DNA from: Candidatus Methanoplasma cognatum
GTDB taxonomy: Archaea; Thermoplasmatota; Thermoplasmata; Methanomassiliicoccales; Methanomethylophilaceae
Reading direction: 5' to 3'
Length of the DNA stretch: 33,969 bases
NCBI GenBank assembly: GCA_009777615.1
Contig: WRLM01000005.1
Span: 87,370-121,338, forward strand
Position numbers and translations under genes: made by a program. The notes beneath the pieces were generated by a model that made no database searches, was not told where the DNA came from, and was given only the letters and a program-made list of their open reading frames with translations. This document shows, one piece after another, positions 1-8,183 of this stretch. Within the stretch, counting starts at the first letter, position 1. Each line of letters begins with the position of its first letter.

Positions 1-310
1 CGTTGTTGATAGCAGAATATATGCTTCCTACGTCCTTTGCGTGAAGATCCTTCAAACGTTCGTCCTTTGTGTATTCATATGTTGAATATGTGGTAACGGC
101 GATTATCTTGTCGATCTCGCCCACCATTGCAACAGTAAGCGCCGGAGCATAACCCAGTGCCGCTATGTACTTTACAGGTTCGGCATCCCCGGTGCCATCG
201 GTTATTGCATCAGCAGGATCAGCACCGTCGGAGACATCGTCGAACGCGATCACCGACATTCCAGAAAATGTGATCAGAACCGAGACCAGTAAAATGATTT
301 TAACATTCAT
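1..310 (-). CDS. Secreted substrate-binding protein, N-terminal part (runs off window)
   Basis: Reading leftward from ATG at 310, the frame stays open to the window edge (about 103 residues). The N-terminus is a signal peptide or lipobox-free anchor (MNVKIILLVSVLITFSG), followed by an acidic Asp/Ala/Gly/Thr linker. The globular part then begins with a pattern around 'APALTVAMVGEIDKIIAVTT' and ends in 'DVGSIYS'. That layout (a residue run leading to 'G..DKI+GVTTYS..' and then '..VGSIYS') is typical of cluster A-II/FecB-BtuF-type binding proteins of iron-siderophore or cobalamin ABC transporters. Role inferred: it captures a metal chelate outside the membrane. A GGGGA at 316-320 lies 5 bases upstream of the start. 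Only the first third is visible, so the substrate cannot be told, and the family call rests on this short stretch. Confidence 0.6.
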   Translation of the reverse strand, partial: MNVKIILLVSVLITFSGMSVIAFDDVSDGADPADAITDGTGDAEPVKYIAALGYAPALTVAMVGEIDKIIAVTTYSTYEYTKDERLKDLHAKDVGSIYSAINN

Positions 311-409
311 TATTTTCCCCCATATTACGAATCATATATTTAGTGCTATTTCGTAACATGTTCAATGTATATAATTATATTCGACCCAATGGTAAAACTT
401 CGGGCATCC

Positions 410-604
410 TTTCGGTTTGAGACCCGTCTGGAATATGTTGTAGATGACGGGGTCGTCCAAGAATGTGAAGTAGGCGACATCCTCGTATTCCCGTTCTCCG
501 AATTCTCTGAGTATATACGTCTTACCGCATTGTCTTACGCTTTCAAGCAGCGGAGGTTTGCGGGCCCTGCTGTTCTTCAATTTCAGAAGTCGCCATTTGC
601 AAGC
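410..604 (-). pseudogene. Fragment of an AAA_14/DUF4143-type ATPase
   Basis: The minus strand encodes about 65 residues that follow the N-terminus of AAA_14 ATPases: 'W+..K.SR.RKPPLL', a P-loop region, then 'YILREFGEREYEDVAYF.FL..P...IF.TGLKPK'. The P-loop reads ESVRQCGKT where the family has GARQVGKT, so the first glycine is lost. No family-like sequence continues on either side: the Walker B region, the winged helix and the DUF4143 nuclease-like part are all missing, and there is no convincing start codon. It is a leftover of a gene of the same broad family as the intact one at 17586-18803, but of a different subfamily. The 311-930 stretch holds nothing else except the direct repeat at 654-708. 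Confidence 0.6.
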
Positions 605-653
605 CTTTTTATGAACATAAATTGTGTTCTGCTTATTGGTATTTTTGCTGGCA

Positions 654-708
654 CACATTTTCCACACGAATAATTAGCAATTTTACCACATTTTCCATAG
701 GAATAATT
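654..708. repeat. Two 22-bp direct repeats, 33-bp period
   Basis: Positions 654-675 and 687-708 are the same 22-mer except at three central bases (cacattttcca-NNN-gaataatt). They lie just upstream of the ATPase fragment at 410-604. They may be operator-like sites or a relic of a mobile insertion; nothing else is visible to decide this. Confidence 0.5.
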
Positions 709-930
709 TGTATCACAGTCATAACTATGCCGGATCCGACAGGCGGTTTGCGTTCTCGTCAAAGGACCAGACCGTTTGCGGCGACCTTCGATCGCATCGA
801 CGACCGCGTCAAGTCGAAACGTTTGATATCGTACGTTATTCCGCAAGATGTCCTTTGTTCCTGAATATGACGCGCATGTCCGTCAAAGCAAAGGGTTTTT
901 CATTCTCCTGTAAGATAGGGTACCGATAAG

Positions 931-1785
931 ATGCCGTCGCCGACAGTCGCAGACTATATGATAAGGGACGTCCAGACAGTGACACCGGACATGACCGTCA
1001 GGCAGGTCAGGGAAAAGATAATCAAATCGAGTTTCCACGGCTTCCCTATAGTGGAGAACGAGTACTTGCTCGGATATGTCACGGCGAAGGAGCTGCTAAG
1101 GGTCATGGACAGGCCGGACGCTAAGATGAGGGAGATAATGAACCGCGGGACCCTCTGTGCCATTCCGTCCATGTCGATCGAGGACGCCACCAGGATACTT
1201 TTCAGATACGGACTCAGGAACCTGCCGGTGGTGGACGAGGAAAGGAAGATAGTCGGTATCATTTCAAACATAGACGTGGTGAGGTCCCAGATAGAAAGAT
1301 CGAGGCCGGCCAAAGTGATGTCTGTGAAGAACCTGCTGGAACAGCAGAACGGGATAAGACTCAAGATATCCAATCAGGAGGTTCCGATAAGCGAGCTCAT
1401 ACCAACCCAGAAGGAGGTCTACATGGACGAGCTTATCGGCCGTCAGTATGAGATCAAAAGAGGGCTGAACGAACCCCTCATCGTGATAAAAAGGAGGAAC
1501 GGGTACCTGGTGGTCGACGGCCACCACAGGATCCTGGCCGCACAGAAGCTGGGTCTCGGTACTTTCAACGCGATCGTGCTTGAGCCGAACGATCTTAACG
1601 CCAAGCTCGGGCTGGAGAAGACGGCGGAGAAGTGGGGCCTCAAGACCCTCGGCGATATAAGAATAATAGACGGGTCTAAGCACCCGTTCATGGAAGTAAC
1701 GACCATGCTGCTCCCGCAGGAGCAGGCCAACGGCCTGAATGAGAGACTCATCAGCGGGTCGGATGCTAATAGCCCTGATCACTGA
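931..1785 (+). CDS. CBS-pair protein with ParB-like domain
   Basis: 284 residues. Residues 1-125 form two CBS motifs ('VADYMIRDVQTVTPDMTV', then '..IMNRGTLCAIPSMSIEDA' and 'GLRNLPVVDEERKIVGIIS'), the usual adenosine-nucleotide-binding pair. From about residue 145 a ParB/Srx-type N-terminal domain follows ('VPISELIPTQ', 'EPLIVIKRRNGYLVVDGHHR'), with D196-G-H-H-R200 matching the nucleotide-binding box of ParB/sulfiredoxin folds. There is no HTH or ParB dimerisation domain, so this is unlikely to be a chromosome-partition protein. The architecture is known in archaea but I know of no firm function; a kinase or CTPase-like switch sensing AMP/ATP is possible. The stop codon directly abuts the stop of ppsA (TGA then TCA, 1783-1788), so the pair is convergent with zero spacing. 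Confidence 0.8.
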   Translation: MPSPTVADYMIRDVQTVTPDMTVRQVREKIIKSSFHGFPIVENEYLLGYVTAKELLRVMDRPDAKMREIMNRGTLCAIPSMSIEDATRILFRYGLRNLPVVDEERKIVGIISNIDVVRSQIERSRPAKVMSVKNLLEQQNGIRLKISNQEVPISELIPTQKEVYMDELIGRQYEIKRGLNEPLIVIKRRNGYLVVDGHHRILAAQKLGLGTFNAIVLEPNDLNAKLGLEKTAEKWGLKTLGDIRIIDGSKHPFMEVTTMLLPQEQANGLNERLISGSDANSPDH

Positions 1786-4092
1786 TCACTGCTTCTCGTT
1801 AAGCTCCCTGAGACCTTTCAGCAATATCTTCTGCTCGGCCGACGCTATGTTCCTCTTGGTCTTCACGAAAGTGTCCGGGTTGAGCGAGATTGAATCTATC
1901 CCTTCCTCAACGAGGAACTCTGCGAACTCCGGGTATACCGAAGGACCCTGTCCGCATATTCCGACGGTCTTTCCGTTCTTGTGAGCGATCTTGATCAGCT
2001 GGGATATCGCAGCCTTCACGCCGGGGTTCCTCTCGTCGAAGTAGCCCATGCGTCCCAGTATATCGGAGTCGCGGTCGCATCCCAGTATGAGCTGGGTAAG
2101 ATCGTTGGACCCGATTGAGAACGCGTCGCAGTACTTGCAGAACTCCTCGGCCATGAAGATATTGACGGGAATCTCCGCCATGAAGTATAGTTTGAAGTCC
2201 AGACTCCTTCTCAGGCCGACGCTGTTCATCATGGCGATGATGTCCTCGACCTCGAATATCGTCCTGACGAAAGGCAGCATCACGTGCAGGTTCTTCAGTC
2301 CGAGCTCGTCGCGGACCTTTTTTATTGCTCTGAGTTCGCACATGAACGCTTCCCTGTAATTCTCGGATATGTACCTCGAGCATCCCCTCCATCCTATCAT
2401 CGGGTTCTCTTCGTTCGGTTCGTAGTCAACGCCGCCTTTCATGTCGCGGTACTCGTTCGTCTTGAAGTCCGATGTTCTTAGGATTATCGGCCTGGGGTAA
2501 AATGCCCTCGCGACCTTCGACATGCCTTCCGCAAGTTTGTCGATCAGTTCTTCCGATCTTCCCTCGTCTATGACGGCGCAGGGGTGCTCTCCAATGTAAT
2601 TTGTGAAAAGGAATTCGCTTCTCATAAGGCCGACGCCGTCGCATGGAAGTTTCGCGATCTCATCGGCCTTCGAAGGCATGCTCATGTTCACCATGACCTT
2701 GGTCCCCGTGATGGGGACGAACTCCGCCGAGATCACGTCCGCGGTCTGGCCGCCGGATTCCTCTTTCTTCTTTATCGCGCCTCTGTATACGGTGCCGGTG
2801 GTTCCGTCGACCGTTATCGTATCCCCGTCCTTCAGGACCTCGGTCGCGCTCCCCGTCCCTACGACGCAGGGCGTTCCCAATTCCCTTGATATTATCGCGG
2901 CGTGGCAGGTCATCCCGCCCTCGTCGGTGACGATCGCGGCGGACCTGCTCATGGCGGGGACCATGTCCGGCATTGTCATCTTCGTGACGAGGACATCCCC
3001 GTCCTTCACCACATCAAGGCTCATGGATTCTTCGTATATTCTGACCGTTCCTGTGGCGAAACCAGGGCTTGCGCCGAGCCCGGTGAGGAGTATGTCCTCG
3101 CTGGAGGCGTCGTTCTCTCCTTTGGTTCCGGAGTTTCCGACGGCCGTTATGGGCCTCGCCTGCACAAGGTACGCTTTGCCCCCTTCGATGCACCATTCTA
3201 TATCCATGGGCTTCTGATAGTGTATCTCCACCTGGCGGCCGATCTCCGCCATCTCCAGTATGCGGGCGTCCTCCATCTTCTGTTTTTTGTCATCGCCGTT
3301 GTGAACGTCTTCCTTCAGGCACCCTCCGTCCGGCCCTCTGACATATTTCCACTTCTGGCTGGATATCCTTTTCTTGGTTATGGTCATCTTTGATTTGTCG
3401 ATGACGTATGTGTCGGGGGTCACTTCCCCTCCGACGATTGCCTCGCCGAGGCCGTATCCGCCCTCGATGATGATGTTCTTTGCCCCGCTGTGGGGATCCA
3501 CGGTGAACATTATCCCGGACACCTCGGAGTTGACCATCTTCTGTATGACGACGGCGATCTTCACGGCGCTGTGGACAAATCCCTGCTTCTCTCTGTAGGC
3601 TATCGCTCTGGCCGTGAACAGGGAGGACCAGCATTTCCTTATTTTATCGAACAGGCTATCCTCGCTCTCAACGTTCAGGTATGTCTCCTGCTGGCCCGCG
3701 AAGCTTGCGTCCGGGAGGTCCTCGGCCGTCGCGCTTGATCTTACGGCCACGAAACCGATCTCACCCTTGGGGACTATCAGCCTGTAGCTGGAGGCTATCT
3801 CTTTTTTCAGGTCGTCAGGTATTCCGCAGGTCTCGAACAGAGCCCTGATCCGTTTGGAAGCATCGGTGAGGCTCTGGTCCGAGGACCTGTCTATGCCTTT
3901 GAGCTCCTTTTCTATGTCTTTTGAGATCCCGCTTCTTTCTAGGAAATGATCATAGGCAACGGTCGTAAGAACGAATGCCCCGGGGACCGGGAAACCGGCG
4001 GAGGTGAGCTCGCCGAGGTTCGCTCCTTTTCCGCCGACATAAGGTAAGTCATCCACGCGCAGTTCGTTGATATCCACTATCTTCTTGTCCAT
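1786..4092 (-). CDS. ppsA: Phosphoenolpyruvate synthase (pyruvate, water dikinase)
   Basis: 768 residues, the normal length. It makes PEP from pyruvate and ATP (pyruvate + ATP + water to PEP + AMP + phosphate), the entry to gluconeogenesis in autotrophic or methyl-using methanogens. Order of domains: ATP-grasp nucleotide-binding domain (about 1-330, with 'VGGKGANLGELTSAGFPVP' at the start and 'QARPIT' at its end), swivelling phosphohistidine domain with 'GGMTCHAAI' (catalytic His397), and the PEP/pyruvate TIM barrel with 'SIGSNDLTQLILG' and a C-terminal 'GICGQGPS' carrying the catalytic Cys. All key residues are intact. It is divergent from the por operon, which makes its substrate pyruvate, so shared control of the two is likely. 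A TATA-like stretch (minus strand, about 4161-4175) lies roughly 70 bases upstream, so this transcript probably has a leader. Confidence 0.96.
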   Translation of the reverse strand: MDKKIVDINELRVDDLPYVGGKGANLGELTSAGFPVPGAFVLTTVAYDHFLERSGISKDIEKELKGIDRSSDQSLTDASKRIRALFETCGIPDDLKKEIASSYRLIVPKGEIGFVAVRSSATAEDLPDASFAGQQETYLNVESEDSLFDKIRKCWSSLFTARAIAYREKQGFVHSAVKIAVVIQKMVNSEVSGIMFTVDPHSGAKNIIIEGGYGLGEAIVGGEVTPDTYVIDKSKMTITKKRISSQKWKYVRGPDGGCLKEDVHNGDDKKQKMEDARILEMAEIGRQVEIHYQKPMDIEWCIEGGKAYLVQARPITAVGNSGTKGENDASSEDILLTGLGASPGFATGTVRIYEESMSLDVVKDGDVLVTKMTMPDMVPAMSRSAAIVTDEGGMTCHAAIISRELGTPCVVGTGSATEVLKDGDTITVDGTTGTVYRGAIKKKEESGGQTADVISAEFVPITGTKVMVNMSMPSKADEIAKLPCDGVGLMRSEFLFTNYIGEHPCAVIDEGRSEELIDKLAEGMSKVARAFYPRPIILRTSDFKTNEYRDMKGGVDYEPNEENPMIGWRGCSRYISENYREAFMCELRAIKKVRDELGLKNLHVMLPFVRTIFEVEDIIAMMNSVGLRRSLDFKLYFMAEIPVNIFMAEEFCKYCDAFSIGSNDLTQLILGCDRDSDILGRMGYFDERNPGVKAAISQLIKIAHKNGKTVGICGQGPSVYPEFAEFLVEEGIDSISLNPDTFVKTKRNIASAEQKILLKGLRELNEKQ

Positions 4093-4399
4093 GGCAATTA
4101 CACTCTTGTAAGGAGTTTTTCAGCGCAGGACCGTTGCCCTACAACTGAGTAACGGTATCGGTTTTATTATAATATCTTTTTTTGAGCCAACCAATTTTTT
4201 GGTAACTACAAAACTACGAGGTCGTACGGCGCGGTCTCGAATTAATTCGAAATTCGAAAAAAATTAAGCATGATTCGTATAATTATTGGAAAAAAATGCG
4301 ATAAAGGTCAAAAGCAAAGTAAATCACTTCTTTGCTTCTTCGGCAATGAACGTATGATTTAAATCAGATACAGGTATTCGGTATTTTTGTTGATTCAAC
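4093..4399. promoter_or_regulatory. Divergent ppsA/por control region with palindromes
   Basis: 307 bases between the divergent starts hold no gene. Visible elements are: an inverted repeat ACCAA-TTTT-TTGGT at 4190-4203; overlapping palindromes at 4238-4258 (CGAATTAATTCG, and TTCGAA-A-TTCGAA sharing half of it); a 20-mer at 4279-4298 that occurs again at 18958-18977; and an AT-rich gatttaaatc at about 4350-4360, some 40 bases before porC. Minus-strand TATA candidates lie around 4161-4175. The paired palindromes look like binding sites for a dimeric regulator acting on both sides. That is inference from symmetry and position. Confidence 0.5.
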
Positions 4400-4957
4400 A
4401 TGGATACAGAAATATGTTGGCACGGAAGAGGGGGTCAAGGCGTGGTCACGGCAAACGAGATACTCGCCGAGGTGTCCATCAACGCCGGGAAATACGTCAA
4501 GGCTTTCCCGGAGTTCGGACCGGAAAGAATGGGGGCCCCGATAAAAGCATTTGCAAGGATATCGGAAAGCCCTATAAGGATCCACACACAGGTCTATGAT
4601 CCCGACATTGTCATAGTGATCGACCCGACGCTGATAGGCAAGGTAGACGTCGGGAAAGGCCTCAAGAGCGGAGGGACGATAATCGCGAATTACTCCGGTT
4701 CTTCGTCCGATCTTCAGAAGGCCATAGGCACGAACGCAGAATGTCATGCCGTGGACGCGACGAAGATATCTCTGGAAGAGATAGGCCGCCCCATGGTCAA
4801 TACCTCAATGCTCGGTGCTTTGGTAAAAGTAAGGCCGATCATCCGCTACGAGGCGTTGGAGAGCCATATCAGAACAAAATTCGAGGGTAAGCTTCAGGAA
4901 AAGGCGATAGAGCAGAACCTGAAAGCGCTCAAGAGAGCATTTGAGGAGGTGCAGTGA
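4400..4957 (+). CDS. porC: Pyruvate:ferredoxin oxidoreductase, gamma subunit
   Basis: 185 residues, the normal size for the separate gamma subunit. It begins 'EICWHGRGGQGVVTANEIL' and has 'FPEFGPERMGAPIKAF', both hallmarks of the 2-oxoacid:acceptor oxidoreductase gamma family. The complex interconverts acetyl-CoA + CO2 + reduced ferredoxin and pyruvate + CoA in the cytoplasm. The first of four tightly linked genes: its stop overlaps the porD start (TGATG at 4955-4959). The order gamma-delta-alpha-beta is the classic archaeal pyruvate synthase order, which favours pyruvate over other 2-oxoacids. ATG at 4400 lies about 40 bases after a TATA-like element. Confidence 0.93.
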   Translation: MDTEICWHGRGGQGVVTANEILAEVSINAGKYVKAFPEFGPERMGAPIKAFARISESPIRIHTQVYDPDIVIVIDPTLIGKVDVGKGLKSGGTIIANYSGSSSDLQKAIGTNAECHAVDATKISLEEIGRPMVNTSMLGALVKVRPIIRYEALESHIRTKFEGKLQEKAIEQNLKALKRAFEEVQ

Positions 4958-5235
4958 TGGCCAACATAGCTAACTACAAGGACATGGTGATCGGAGACCG
5001 CGTGATCGAACCCGGAAGTTCCGAGAAATTCCACACAGGGGACTGGAGAAGTTCCGTTCCCGTTGTGAACAAAAGCGAATGCATAGACTGTCTCACCTGC
5101 TGGGTGTACTGTCCCGATAACAGCATAATCGTGGAGGACGGCAAATTCATAGGGATAAAGATGTCCCACTGCAAGGGCTGCGGTATCTGTGCGAAGGTCT
5201 GCCCCAAGAAGATAATAACGATGAAGGAGGAGTGA
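4957..5235 (+). CDS. porD: Pyruvate:ferredoxin oxidoreductase, delta subunit (2x[4Fe-4S] ferredoxin)
   Basis: 92 residues from ATG 4957. GAGGAGGT at 4943-4950 sits 6 bases upstream and decides this start over the in-frame GTG at 4954. Two CxxCxxCxxxCP clusters are complete: Cys42/45/48/52 and Cys72/75/78/82, the pattern of a bacterial-type two-cluster ferredoxin. The N-terminal 40 residues ('EPGSSEKFHTGDWRSSVPV') are the typical PorD lead. It passes electrons between the thiamine-diphosphate/FeS core (PorAB) and external ferredoxin. It overlaps porC by one base. Confidence 0.95.
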   Translation: MANIANYKDMVIGDRVIEPGSSEKFHTGDWRSSVPVVNKSECIDCLTCWVYCPDNSIIVEDGKFIGIKMSHCKGCGICAKVCPKKIITMKEE

Positions 5236-5237
5236 TC

Positions 5238-6401
5238 ATGAGCAACCATATCGCAATAAACGGAGACGCGGCGGTCGCGCTTGCGTGGAAACAGATAGAT
5301 CCCGACGTCTGCGCCGCATACCCCATCACGCCTCAGACCATAATAGTCGAGAAGTTCGCCGAGTACGTAGCGAACGGGGAAGTGTCGACGGAGTTCGTCT
5401 GCGTCGAATCCGAGCACAGCGCCCTTACGCTGTGCACCACATCCGCATCCGCCGGAGCCAGAACGTTCACGGCGACGGCGTCGCAGGGTCTGGCCTACAT
5501 GTGGGAGATGATGCCGATAGCGGCGGCCATGAGGGTCCCGCTGATAATGGCGGTCGCGAACAGAGCGGTCAGCGGACCAATAGACATCCACAATGACCAC
5601 GGCGACGTCATGTCGGCGAGGGACTGCGGGTGGATATCGCTGTTCGCGGAGAATGTCCAGGAGGCGTATGACATGTCGGTGATCGCCCCCAGGATAACCG
5701 AGCACCCCAATGTCCAGCTCCCCGGACTCGTCAACCTCGACGGGTTCATACTCACACACGCAATAGAAAGGATATCCCCCCTCGACAACGAGGCCGTCAG
5801 GAAATTCGTCGGAGAGTACAAGCCGATCTATCCGCTTCTGGATGTGAAGAACCCCATATCCCACAACCTTCTGGACGGACCGATGTTCTACTTCGCCCAC
5901 AAATACCAGTCGGTCGTGGCGATGGACAATGCGTTCGAAGTAACGGAGAATGCATTCAAGGAGTTCGAGAAGATCTCCGGCAGAAGATACAACATTATTG
6001 AAGAATACAAGTGCGAGGACGCGGAATGCATCGCGATTGTTCTTGGATCGTCATTCGGGACCATGAAGGAAGCGATCGACCAGCTCCGCAAGGAAGGATT
6101 GAAGGTCGGAGCGGCGATGCCCCGTCTTTTCAGACCCTGGCCGATCGAAGGGCTGGCAAAACTCATGAAAGGGAAGAAGACGGTCATTGTCATGGACAAG
6201 CACCTGAGCATCGGAGCATACGGTCCGATGTTCCCCGAGGTCGTCGCTGCGGCCCTGGAGAACGAATCCATGCCGAAGATGTACAACTACGTATTCGGTC
6301 TCGGAGGAGTGGACACAATGGTCTCCGACTTCGTGTCGATGTTCAAGGACGTGGCCGGAGGGAAGGCAAAGAGGATAAACTTCCTGGGGGTGAAAGAATG
6401 A
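5238..6401 (+). CDS. porA: Pyruvate:ferredoxin oxidoreductase, alpha subunit
   Basis: 387 residues from ATG 5238. GGAGGAG at 5226-5232 supports this start over an in-frame GTG at 5232. It carries the alpha-subunit pyrimidine-binding signature 'GDAAVALAWKQ..PDVCAAYPITPQT', the catalytic-region Glu in 'EFVCVESEHSA', 'TATASQGLAYMWEM', and the C-terminal domain ('GLKVGAAMPRLFRPWPIEGL'). PorA binds the thiamine ring partner side and CoA. It starts 2 bases after the porD stop, and its own stop overlaps the porB start (ATGA, 6398-6401), so the four subunits are translationally coupled. Confidence 0.96.
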   Translation: MSNHIAINGDAAVALAWKQIDPDVCAAYPITPQTIIVEKFAEYVANGEVSTEFVCVESEHSALTLCTTSASAGARTFTATASQGLAYMWEMMPIAAAMRVPLIMAVANRAVSGPIDIHNDHGDVMSARDCGWISLFAENVQEAYDMSVIAPRITEHPNVQLPGLVNLDGFILTHAIERISPLDNEAVRKFVGEYKPIYPLLDVKNPISHNLLDGPMFYFAHKYQSVVAMDNAFEVTENAFKEFEKISGRRYNIIEEYKCEDAECIAIVLGSSFGTMKEAIDQLRKEGLKVGAAMPRLFRPWPIEGLAKLMKGKKTVIVMDKHLSIGAYGPMFPEVVAAALENESMPKMYNYVFGLGGVDTMVSDFVSMFKDVAGGKAKRINFLGVKE

Positions 6402-7348
6402 GCTCATTGGCATTGAAGGACCTAAGCAAGATACCGGTCAGGCTGGCAAGCGGCCACAGGCTGTGCGCCGGATGCTCGGAATCGATAATCGCAAAACAGA
6501 TACTTATGGGGACGGACAAGGACGTCGTGGTGTCATGCGCCACAGGGTGCTTCGAGGTATCGACGACGATATTCCCGTACACCTCGTGGAACACTCCGTA
6601 CATACACACCGCGTTCGGCAACGGGGCGGCAACGTGCGCCGGGGTGGAGTCCGCATACCAATCCCTTAAGAGACAGGGCAAAGTGAAAGAGGACATAAAG
6701 TTCGTGACCTTTGCCGGGGACGGAGGAACATACGACATCGGTATCCAGGCGCTGTCGGGCGCAATGGAGAGGGGCCACAGCATGCTTTATGTCTGTTTCA
6801 ACAACGAAGCGTACATGAACACAGGCATCCAGAGGTCGAGCGCGACCGGTAAAGGAGCGTCCACGACGACATCCTGGGCCGGCAGCGTCATGCCCGGGAA
6901 GAAGGAGTTCCCCAAGGACATGACCCGAATAATGGCCGCCCACGGGATACCGTTCGCCGCCCAGGCCGCGCCCCACGCGTGGAGGGACATGGTCCAGAAG
7001 GCGCAGAAGGCGTTCAGTCTGTCCGGGCCTTCGTTCATCAACGCGATAACGCCGTGTCCGAGAGGCTGGAGATTCCCCTCAGACGAGACCATCGCGATAT
7101 CGAGACTTGCGGTCGAGACCTGCGTCTGGCCTCTCTATGAGGTAGAGAACGGCACCGATTATACGCTGTCAGCGGAAAGCCAGAGGATAGCCGACGGCAA
7201 GGCGGAGAAGAAGCCGATAACCGAGTGGATCAACTCCCAGGGCAGATTCAGCCACCTCAAAGAGGAGAAGTGGGCGCCCGTCGTTGAGAGCATGCAGGCG
7301 GATGTGGACAAGAAGTGGGATTCTCTCCTGAAACTTTGTAAACTTTAA
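6398..7348 (+). CDS. porB: Pyruvate:ferredoxin oxidoreductase, beta subunit
   Basis: 316 residues from ATG 6398, preceded by GGGGGTGA at 6386-6393. It is the thiamine-diphosphate and [4Fe-4S]-binding subunit: CxxC at 23-26 ('GHRLCAGCSES'), 'CATGCFEVSTT', and the TPP-magnesium motif 'FAGDGGTYDIG' followed by 'FNNEAYMNTG'. The fourth cluster Cys is in 'TPCPRGW'. Every expected landmark is present and the length fits PorB rather than KorB or VorB. It is the last gene of the operon and is followed by a terminator at 7357-7385. Confidence 0.95.
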   Translation: MSSLALKDLSKIPVRLASGHRLCAGCSESIIAKQILMGTDKDVVVSCATGCFEVSTTIFPYTSWNTPYIHTAFGNGAATCAGVESAYQSLKRQGKVKEDIKFVTFAGDGGTYDIGIQALSGAMERGHSMLYVCFNNEAYMNTGIQRSSATGKGASTTTSWAGSVMPGKKEFPKDMTRIMAAHGIPFAAQAAPHAWRDMVQKAQKAFSLSGPSFINAITPCPRGWRFPSDETIAISRLAVETCVWPLYEVENGTDYTLSAESQRIADGKAEKKPITEWINSQGRFSHLKEEKWAPVVESMQADVDKKWDSLLKLCKL

Positions 7349-7356
7349 GGATAAAC

Positions 7357-7385
7357 AGGGGGCGATGCCCTCTTCCAATTTTTTT
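7357..7385 (+). terminator. Hairpin plus T-tract after porB
   Basis: AGGGGGC (7357-7363), loop GAT, GCCCTCT (7367-7373) form a 7-bp stem with one G-U pair, followed by seven T at 7379-7385. It lies 9 bases after the porB stop and would end the por transcript. Confidence 0.65.
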
Positions 7386-7503
7386 GGATATTTACGTGAT
7401 CTACACATTTCACGCATATGTGTGAAATTCGCATCGGTCGATGATATATATGGTCGATATCATGTAAATTTACCGGAAATTCAGCAGGATGTGAAAAGTT
7501 ATT

Positions 7504-7983
7504 ATGAATAAGTTTACAATATTGATCTTTTCGCTAGTTTTAATAACGGTTGTCGCCGCCATTGCCATAGCAGCGATTTACACACAGGAGAGTGACAATA
7601 CGCAGGATAGTGACCAGATGGAATGGGACCAACCTACGCCATTGGGTAAAGACGTAGAAATGAAGATAAAACAAGATTATTTGGATTTTCACGTAAAGCA
7701 TATCAACCCCGATGCGACGGCGGACGATGTGTGGCTCCTTGGATGTTGCGGAATATATGATGGCTGCGTAGCGGTAATGATGGACTATAGTTTGAGCAGA
7801 TATCTTACTGCAACAGGCAGCGAGACCGTAGGTGGAGTAACGTTCTACTATGGAAATTCAAACAGAATTCTAGTTTGGGAAGACGGAAATTTCCACAGTC
7901 TGCAAGAGGCATATGATGCGGGTTTACTGACAAAGGATGATCTAATAAAAATTGAGCGCAATTATGTTGCATACAGCATCTGA
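7504..7983 (+). CDS. Small membrane-anchored or secreted protein, function unknown
   Basis: 159 residues. Residues 4-26 are hydrophobic (ILIFSLVLITVVAAIAIAAI), then an acidic, disordered linker, then a compact domain of about 110 residues. In it are 'EMKIKQDYLDFHVK', 'GCCGIYDGCVAVMM' and a C-terminal stretch ('VTFYYGNSNRILVWEDG', 'SLQEAYDAGLLTKDDLIKI'). I recognise this last part as a motif repeated in many uncharacterised surface proteins of gut Firmicutes, which suggests exchange between gut microbes (from memory, not searched). It has its own TATA-like region and no operon partner. Three cysteines are close together (GCC..GC) on the likely outside. Function unknown. Confidence 0.7.
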   Translation: MNKFTILIFSLVLITVVAAIAIAAIYTQESDNTQDSDQMEWDQPTPLGKDVEMKIKQDYLDFHVKHINPDATADDVWLLGCCGIYDGCVAVMMDYSLSRYLTATGSETVGGVTFYYGNSNRILVWEDGNFHSLQEAYDAGLLTKDDLIKIERNYVAYSI

Positions 7984-8183
7984 TGAATATCGCCCTTTGT
8001 GTAATTCCTCCTGCCATTGGTCTTTTAAATCACTTATTAGGCAGAAATATGGCACTCAGCATAAAACCATTGCAATATTGCCAATGCAAGTGGAGACCCA
8101 TCGCACTCCGCCTGCCTTTTTCTCGGAGAAATAAACGGCATTATGGGCCGTCAGAAAAACTCAGAACTAGTTTCGGGTATACA

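Noticed and set aside
362-667. Treating the whole 101-codon frame as an intact gene
   Set aside because: Only residues about 22-86 match the ATPase family, the flanks are unrelated, and the P-loop is damaged.
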